Below, one piece after another: positions 59,258 to 64,000 of a stretch of DNA of 64,000 nucleotides. The position numbers and the translations under genes were made by a program. The first letter of the stretch is position 1. Each line of letters starts with the position of its first letter. Where the stretch lies: contig NZ_CAXWGX010000001.1 of assembly GCF_964266745.1 (NCBI RefSeq), forward strand, positions 186,001 to 250,000, in the 5' to 3' direction. The notes under the pieces were generated by a model. That model was not told the DNA's origin, made no database searches, and saw only the letters and a program-made list of their open reading frames with translations. Source of the stretch: Propionicimonas sp020161015. GTDB taxonomy: Bacteria > Actinomycetota > Actinomycetes > Propionibacteriales > Propionibacteriaceae.

Positions 59258-59286
59258 ATTATGGCTGGCGCAAACCGGGCTAGTCT
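59258..59286. promoter_or_regulatory. divergent -10 elements of the small protein gene and sucB
   Basis: Minus-strand CATAAT at 59258-59263 is 7 nt before GTG 59250. Plus-strand TAGTCT at 59281-59286 gives sucB a roughly 33-nt leader with AAGGAG (59312-59317) before ATG 59326. Confidence 0.55.
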
Positions 59287-59325
59287 GAAAACCTGCACTG
59301 ACCAGATCTCGAAGGAGCTCACGAC

Positions 59326-61170
59326 ATGTCCACTCCCGTCCCGCTGCCGGCACTCGGGGAAAGCGTCACTGAGGGCACCATCTCCCGCTGGCTGAAGCAG
59401 GTCGGGGACCGGGTCGAGGTGGACGAGGCGCTGGTCGAGGTCTCCACGGACAAGGTCGACACCGAGATCCCGGCGCCCGTCGCGGGCGTCGTCCTGGAGA
59501 TCCTGGTGCCGGAGGACGGTGTCGCCGCCGTCGGCGCGGTGCTCGCGACGATCGGCGAGCCCGGCGAGGCCGCGGGCGAGGCGCCGGCGGCGCCGCAGCC
59601 GGAGCCCACGGCGCAGACCGCCGCCGCCGAGTCGCTCGAGACAGACCAGGAGGAGGAGTCCGCGGAGGCGACCCCCGAGCCCCCCGCGCCCGCACCGCAG
59701 GCCCCCGCAGAGCAGGCCCCCGCGCAGCCGCAGGCGGCCTCCCCCGCCCCCGCCGGGGCTGGGTCCGACAGCACCGAGGTGCTGCTGCCCCAGCTGGGTG
59801 AGTCCGTCACCGAGGGCACCATCTCGCGCTGGCTGAAGCAGGTCGGCGACCAGGTCGAGGCCGACGAACCGCTGGTCGAGGTGTCCACCGACAAGGTCGA
59901 CACCGAGATCCCCGCCCCCGCCTCCGGCGTGCTGCTCGAGATCCGGGTGGCCGAGGACGCCGTGGCCGCGGTCGGCTCCGTCCTCGCCGTCATCGGCTCC
60001 GGGGCCGCGGCGGCCCCCGCGGAGCCCGCGCCGGCTCCGGCCGCCCCCGCTCCTGCCGCCCCCGCTCCCGCCGCCCCTGCCGCGTCGGCCCCCGCTCCCG
60101 CCGCCGAGGCTCCCGCCCGCGCGGCCGCGCCGGCCGTCCCTGCCGCCGCACCGGCAGCCCCGGTGCCGGCACGCCGCGCCGCGGAGGAGGCTCCCGAGGC
60201 GGGGTACGTGACACCGCTGGTCCGCAAGATGGCCGAGTCGGCAGGCGTCGACCTCGCCTCCATCACCGGCACCGGCGTGGGCGGACGCATCCGCAAGCAG
60301 GACGTCCTGGCCGCGGCCGAGGCCAAGAAGGCCGCGGACGAGGCGGCACGGAAGGCCGCGGAGGAGGCCGCCCGCGCGGCCGCTTCCCCCGCCCCGCAGG
60401 CCACCCAGCCCGCGCCGGCGGCGCCGTCCAGCCCCGCCCCGAGTGGCGACGGCACCGGCAAGCGTGGCACGACGGAGAAGATGACCCGCATCCGCGCCAC
60501 GATCGCCAAGCGCATGGTCGAGTCGCTGCAGGTGTCGGCCCAGCTCACGGCGACCGTCGAGGTCGACCTCACGGCCATCTCCAAGCTCCGCGCGAAGGAG
60601 AAGGACGCCTTCCGGGCACGCGAGGGCGTCGGACTGTCGTACCTGCCCTTCATCGCGAAGGCCGCCGTCGAGGCGCTGAAGCAGTTCCCGAAGGTGAACG
60701 CCACCATCGACACCGAGGCCGGCACCATCACCTACGCCGACGCCGAGCACCTGGGGGTCGCCGTCGACACCGAGAAGGGCCTGATGGTCCCGGTGATCAA
60801 GGACGCCGGCGACCTGTCGGTCACCGGGCTGGCCAAGAAGATCGGCGACCTCGCGTCCCGCAGCCGCTCGAACAAGGTCACCCCGGACGAGCTCTCGGGC
60901 GGCACGTTCACGATCACCAACTACGGCTCGGCCGGCACCCTGTTCGACACCCCGATCATCAACCAGCCGCAGGTGGCCATCCTCGGCACGGGCGCGCTGG
61001 TGAAGCGCCCCATGGTGGTGAAGGACCCGAACCTGGGCGAGATCATCGCGGTGCGCGACATGATGTACCTCTCGATGAGCTACGACCACCGACTGGTGGA
61101 CGGCGCGGACGCTGCCCGTTTCCTCAGCTTCGTGAAGGCGCGGCTCGAGGAGGGCGACTTCGACCTGTGA
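59326..61170 (+). CDS. sucB: 2-oxo acid dehydrogenase E2 (dihydrolipoamide acyltransferase, two lipoyl domains)
   Basis: A 614-aa E2 component. Two lipoyl domains with lipoylated lysines Lys43 and Lys190 in STDKVDTEIPAP, joined by long Ala/Pro-rich linkers (about 85-140 and 225-290). A peripheral-subunit-binding domain follows (YVTPLVRKMAESAGVDLASI, about 293-327), then another Ala-rich linker and the catalytic domain ending YDHRLVDGADAARFL with His588 and Asp592. Annotated homologues are called SucB; in actinobacteria this E2 serves pyruvate and/or 2-oxoglutarate dehydrogenase. It is coupled to lipB by a 4-bp overlap. Confidence 0.93.
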   Translation: MSTPVPLPALGESVTEGTISRWLKQVGDRVEVDEALVEVSTDKVDTEIPAPVAGVVLEILVPEDGVAAVGAVLATIGEPGEAAGEAPAAPQPEPTAQTAAAESLETDQEEESAEATPEPPAPAPQAPAEQAPAQPQAASPAPAGAGSDSTEVLLPQLGESVTEGTISRWLKQVGDQVEADEPLVEVSTDKVDTEIPAPASGVLLEIRVAEDAVAAVGSVLAVIGSGAAAAPAEPAPAPAAPAPAAPAPAAPAASAPAPAAEAPARAAAPAVPAAAPAAPVPARRAAEEAPEAGYVTPLVRKMAESAGVDLASITGTGVGGRIRKQDVLAAAEAKKAADEAARKAAEEAARAAASPAPQATQPAPAAPSSPAPSGDGTGKRGTTEKMTRIRATIAKRMVESLQVSAQLTATVEVDLTAISKLRAKEKDAFRAREGVGLSYLPFIAKAAVEALKQFPKVNATIDTEAGTITYADAEHLGVAVDTEKGLMVPVIKDAGDLSVTGLAKKIGDLASRSRSNKVTPDELSGGTFTITNYGSAGTLFDTPIINQPQVAILGTGALVKRPMVVKDPNLGEIIAVRDMMYLSMSYDHRLVDGADAARFLSFVKARLEEGDFDL

Positions 61171-61949
61171 CGGTCCCTCCCGCAGGCTCGCGCGAGCAGG
61201 TCGCCGACCCCCGTCCGGTCGAGTTCCGCTACCTCGGCCTGGCCGAGGGCGTCCTGAGCGACTACCACGAGGCCTGGGCCCTGCAGCGTGAGGTGCACGC
61301 CCGGGTCGCGTCCGGTGAGCTCGGGCCGCAGGTGCTGTACGTCGAGCACCCGCCGGTCTACACCGCGGGACGGCGCACCGAGCCGCACGAGCGCCCGTTC
61401 GACGGCACGCCGGTGGTGGACGTGGACCGCGGCGGCAAGATCACCTACCACGGCCCCGGGCAGCTGGTCGGCTACCCGATCGTGTTCCTGCCCCGGGCCG
61501 TCGGGGTGGTCGACTACGTGCGCCGGGTCGAGGAGGCCCTGATCCGCCTGCTCGCCGGCTACGGCGTGGCCACCGGACGCGTCCCGGGTCGCACCGGCGT
61601 GTGGCTCGCCGCCGACGGCGACCGTCCGGAGCGCAAGATCGCCGCGATCGGCATCCGCGTGTCACGGCAGACGACCATGCACGGCTTCGCGCTGAACGTG
61701 GCGTCCGACCTCGCCGACTTCGGACGGATCGTCCCGTGCGGCATCACCGACGCCGGCGTGACGTCCCTGGAAGCCGAGCTCGGCCGCCCGGCGCCGTCCC
61801 TGCTCGAGGTCGGCCGCGACCTGGAGCCGCACCTGCGCGAACTGCTCGCCTTCCAGCCCTTCGAGCAGTCACCGGACCTGCACCCCGGCGTCGCAGCCCC
61901 CGAGGAGCTCCCCGACGCTCCCACCATCACCTACGGCCTCACCGGCTGA
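61167..61949 (+). CDS. lipB: lipoyl(octanoyl) transferase
   Basis: A 260-aa octanoyltransferase that moves octanoyl groups from ACP to lipoyl domains such as those of SucB. Signatures: YHEAWALQREVHA, VLYVEHPPVYTAGRR, DRGGKITYHGPGQLVGYPI, catalytic Lys157 in PERKIAAIGIRVSR and catalytic Cys191 in RIVPCGITDAGVTS. GTG 61167 overlaps the sucB stop codon. A C-terminal extension past FQPFEQ is not conserved. lipA is not in the window. Confidence 0.95.
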   Translation: MTVPPAGSREQVADPRPVEFRYLGLAEGVLSDYHEAWALQREVHARVASGELGPQVLYVEHPPVYTAGRRTEPHERPFDGTPVVDVDRGGKITYHGPGQLVGYPIVFLPRAVGVVDYVRRVEEALIRLLAGYGVATGRVPGRTGVWLAADGDRPERKIAAIGIRVSRQTTMHGFALNVASDLADFGRIVPCGITDAGVTSLEAELGRPAPSLLEVGRDLEPHLRELLAFQPFEQSPDLHPGVAAPEELPDAPTITYGLTG

Positions 61950-62007
61950 CGCCCGCCACCCACCCCGCGGCCGCCCGGCCCTCCCCTCCCGTTCCTGCTG
62001 CCGAAGG

Positions 62008-62042
62008 GGGCGCGAGCGGGGGAAGGCGGGCGCGAGCGGGGG
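62008..62042. repeat. two direct copies of a 15-bp G-rich repeat
   Basis: GGGCGCGAGCGGGGG at 62008-62022 and 62028-62042 (20-bp spacing), followed by two copies of GTACGAAC at 62063-62070 and 62074-62081, in the 230-bp region between lipB and the FG-GAP genes. No gene is seen here. The GTACGAAC pair could belong to the promoter of the downstream gene. Confidence 0.45.
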
Positions 62043-62179
62043 CGGCAGGGGCGCGGGGCGACGTACGAACCTTGTACGAACTCTCGTCCACGACGTGCCT
62101 CCCGCGATGGCGCGTGGCAGCGTGAAGAGCATCCCCACAGCCCTTCGCGCGTGTGGGACGTGTCCCCAGGAGGCCATCG

Positions 62180-63546
62180 ATGAGGTTCCCGCTCATGCTC
62201 GTCGCGGCGACCGCGGCAATCGCGCTCGCCGTGCCCGGTCCGCTGCCGGCAGTGGCGCGCCCGCTCACCGCGCCGTCGGCCCCCGCGGCTCCCGCGGCGG
62301 AACCGGACTTCGACGGCGACGGCACAGTGGACCTCGCCGTGTCGGTGATCCCGGACGAGCAGATGACCGCCCTGCGCGTCCACTACGGTTCGGGCGCGAC
62401 GGTCACCGTCAGCGCGCCCCAGCTCACCGGAGATGCCGAGGGCCAGGTGCGGCGCGGGCTGGTCGCCCACGACCTGGACGCAGACGGCTACACCGACCTC
62501 GCGGTCGGGGCGGCCTTCGGCACCACGCAGCTGGTCTACCTGCTGTTCGGGTCCGCGTCCGGGCTGGACTTCTCCGCACCGGTCGCCGTGCCGGCACCCA
62601 CCCAGGTCGACGACAAGGGGGTGTTCGGTGAGTCGCTCGCCGTCCTGGACGCACCGGTGCGGCGTCTCGCGGTCGGGATCGGCTAGGCTACGGCGACTTC
62701 ACCGGTGGCGTCGCGGTCTATGACCTCGACGCGGACGGCGTCCCGTCCGGCGCACCGACGCTGGTCACCCCGTCCTCGGTCGGGATCAGCGACTCCTCGT
62801 CCTACTTCGGCCAGAGCGTCGCGGCGACGGGAAGCCTGCTGTTCGTGGGGGCGCCCGTCGCCGACGTCGGCACGGTCCTCAACGCCGGGGCGGTCGCCGT
62901 GATCACGATGGGCCCGGACGGTGTCCACAGCAGCAGGATCCTGTCCCAGGCCACGGCGGGCGTCGCCGGGGTTCCCGCGCGCGGGGACGCATTCGGCTAC
63001 AGCCTCGCCGCGTCCGAGGGCTACCTCGCGGTGGGAGCTCCCGGCGATGCGGTCGGACCGGCACGGGCCACCGGCTCGGTCGCCGTCTTCCGGATCAGCG
63101 GGACCACGGTCACCCCGCGCGCGCGCATCTCCCAGTCCTCCTCCGGGGTCCCCGGCATCGCGGAGAAGCACGACCGTTTCGGCCACGCCGTCGCCCTCGG
63201 CACCGTGTGCACCGGCGTCACCGGCGTGGTCGTCGGCGGACCGGGCGAGGCCATCGGCACGTCCGTCCTCGCAGGAGCGGCCTGGGTCGTCCCGCTGTCA
63301 CAGAGCCGGACCTGCACGGCCCGCCAGCTGTACGCGGGCCACGGCCTGCCCGGCAGGCCCGCCTACGGCATGTTCCTCGGCTCGTCGGTCGGCGTCGCCA
63401 GGGACGCCGGGACCAGTCGGGACACCGTGGTGATCGGCGGTGCAGGGGACTACCACAAGAGCGGCCGCCTGATCACCTGGTCGACGCGCACCCACACGAC
63501 GCTGGCCTCGCGCTCCGAATCCGTCCTGGCCCTCGCCGGACGCTGA
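62180..63546 (+). pseudogene. secreted FG-GAP repeat protein, frameshifted
   Basis: An exported integrin-like FG-GAP repeat protein of about 454 aa if intact. ATG 62180 with CAGGAGG upstream; signal peptide FPLMLVAATAAIALAVPG with cleavage near AVARP. Calcium-loop motifs DFDGDGTVDLAV and DLDADGYTDLAVGAAFG are visible in the first 165 codons. A TAG stop occurs at 62683-62685 where the text reads GGCTAGGCTAC, a 5-bp tandem duplication of GGCTA. Two nucleotides later in register the protein resumes as GYGDFTGGVAVYDLDADGVP and continues through FG-GAP units to 63546. Either a genuine inactivating slippage or a sequence error. Only 26 bp separate it from a paralogue. Confidence 0.75.
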
Positions 63547-63572
63547 CACCGAACACAGCGACGAAGGAAGCC

Positions 63573-64000
63573 ATGACCCGCACAAGGACCCTGATCACCG
63601 CCCTGATCGCCGGGCTGTGCCTCGCGTGCACGCCGTCCGCGCCCCCGGCCACGTCGGCGCCACAGGTCGCGCCGGCGAGTACCTCCACGCCGGACTTCGA
63701 CCGCGACGGCCTCGTCGACTACGCGTTCGTCCACGCCGTCGGCGACGGTTTCCCCGAGGTGGTCGTGCGCTACGGGAGCGGGAGCTCGCTCACGCTGTCG
63801 ACCCAGCTGACGATCGGCAAGCCCTCCGGGTACACCGACAACCCCGTCGCCCGCGACCTGAACGCCGACGGGTACACCGACCTGCTGTTCACCGCCCGCG
63901 GCTCGGCGGACGGGTTGTTCGACGAGCAGCAACTGGGCGTCGTGTTCGGGTCGGCATCCGGGCTCGACCTCACCACGCTGCACCTGCAGGCCGTGCCCGC
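63573..64000 (+). CDS. FG-GAP repeat lipoprotein, tandem paralogue (3' end outside window)
   Basis: The N-terminal 142 codons of a second FG-GAP protein. ATG 63573 with GAAGGAAG upstream; signal TLITALIAGLCLAC ends in a lipobox-like LCLAC, so unlike its neighbour it is probably a lipoprotein. Then DFDRDGLVDYAF, VRYGSGSSLTLS and DLNADGYTDLLF, closely paralleling the first gene's DFDGDGTVDLAV, VHYGSGATVTVS and DLDADGYTDLAV, plus a shared VFGSASGLD. The pair arose by tandem duplication. FG-GAP propellers usually mediate extracellular binding. Confidence 0.8.
   Translation, partial: MTRTRTLITALIAGLCLACTPSAPPATSAPQVAPASTSTPDFDRDGLVDYAFVHAVGDGFPEVVVRYGSGSSLTLSTQLTIGKPSGYTDNPVARDLNADGYTDLLFTARGSADGLFDEQQLGVVFGSASGLDLTTLHLQAVP

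Overview
The window is about 70% GC, uses many GTG starts, and carries an actinobacterial gene set: a bcc-aa3 respiratory supercomplex with a diheme QcrC, HelR/HelD, GuaB1, DUF3043, a PASTA kinase and a DUF222-HNH protein. This points to Actinomycetota. Gene order and content are most like Propionibacteriales (Propionibacteriaceae), but I cannot assign a genus from sequence alone. The genome is compact. Convergent genes often overlap, operon genes are mostly coupled by 4-bp ATGA/GTGA overlaps, and no gap exceeds 300 bp. I saw no rRNA, tRNA, CRISPR array, integrase or transposase.

Layout. 1-1878 (minus): infA-rpmJ-rpsM-rpsK-rpsD, running off the left edge. 2037-7195: quinone oxidoreductase, HelR, MetF, polyprenyl diphosphate synthase. 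7267-10294: a possible accessory islet with a secreted protein/lipoprotein pair of lower GC, four DnaA-box-like sites, and a DUF222-HNH protein. 10528-13360: ThiE-like protein and PASTA Ser/Thr kinase. 13406-18997 (minus): plsC, class II DAHP synthase, threonine aldolase, aroE, aroK, aroQ and a metallo-hydrolase, a shikimate-centred operon. 19021-27165: esterase, NlpC/P60 and metallopeptidase cell-wall genes, lipoprotein, DEDDh/GIY-YIG nuclease, RAM-domain protein, cyclophilin, helix-rich sunset-domain protein. 27257-30615: small HTH-like protein, prepilin peptidase, then trpD, pseudo-receiver and CtaG-like assembly factor. 30677-35547: ctaE-qcrC-qcrA-qcrB and an acetyltransferase, with an apparent frameshift in qcrB. 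35581-40239: GuaB1, CASTOR/POLLUX-like channel, alpha/beta hydrolase. 40327-43693: erpA, ctaC-ctaD-ctaF. 43788-45947: glycerate kinase and small conserved proteins. 45960-53406: a histidine-utilisation (hut) cluster with a divergent IclR regulator. 53437-61949: gcvT, Fe-ADH, pepA, FAD oxidoreductase, small conserved protein, sucB, lipB. 62180-64000: two tandem FG-GAP repeat proteins, the first frameshifted and the second cut by the window end.

How the genes work together. ctaE-qcrCAB and ctaCDF encode most subunits of the menaquinol-to-oxygen supercomplex, with CtaG nearby for copper insertion. HutH, HutU, HutI and HutF convert histidine to N-formylglutamate; no classical HutG is present and an M20 hydrolase sits where one would be expected. 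SucB carries lipoyl groups and LipB is translationally coupled to it.

The strongest cross-window signal is promoter architecture. At least twelve genes on both strands have a TANNNT-type -10 hexamer exactly 6-7 nt before the start codon, as expected for leaderless mRNAs. The divergent plsC/esterase pair has two such hexamers overlapping by 2 bp.
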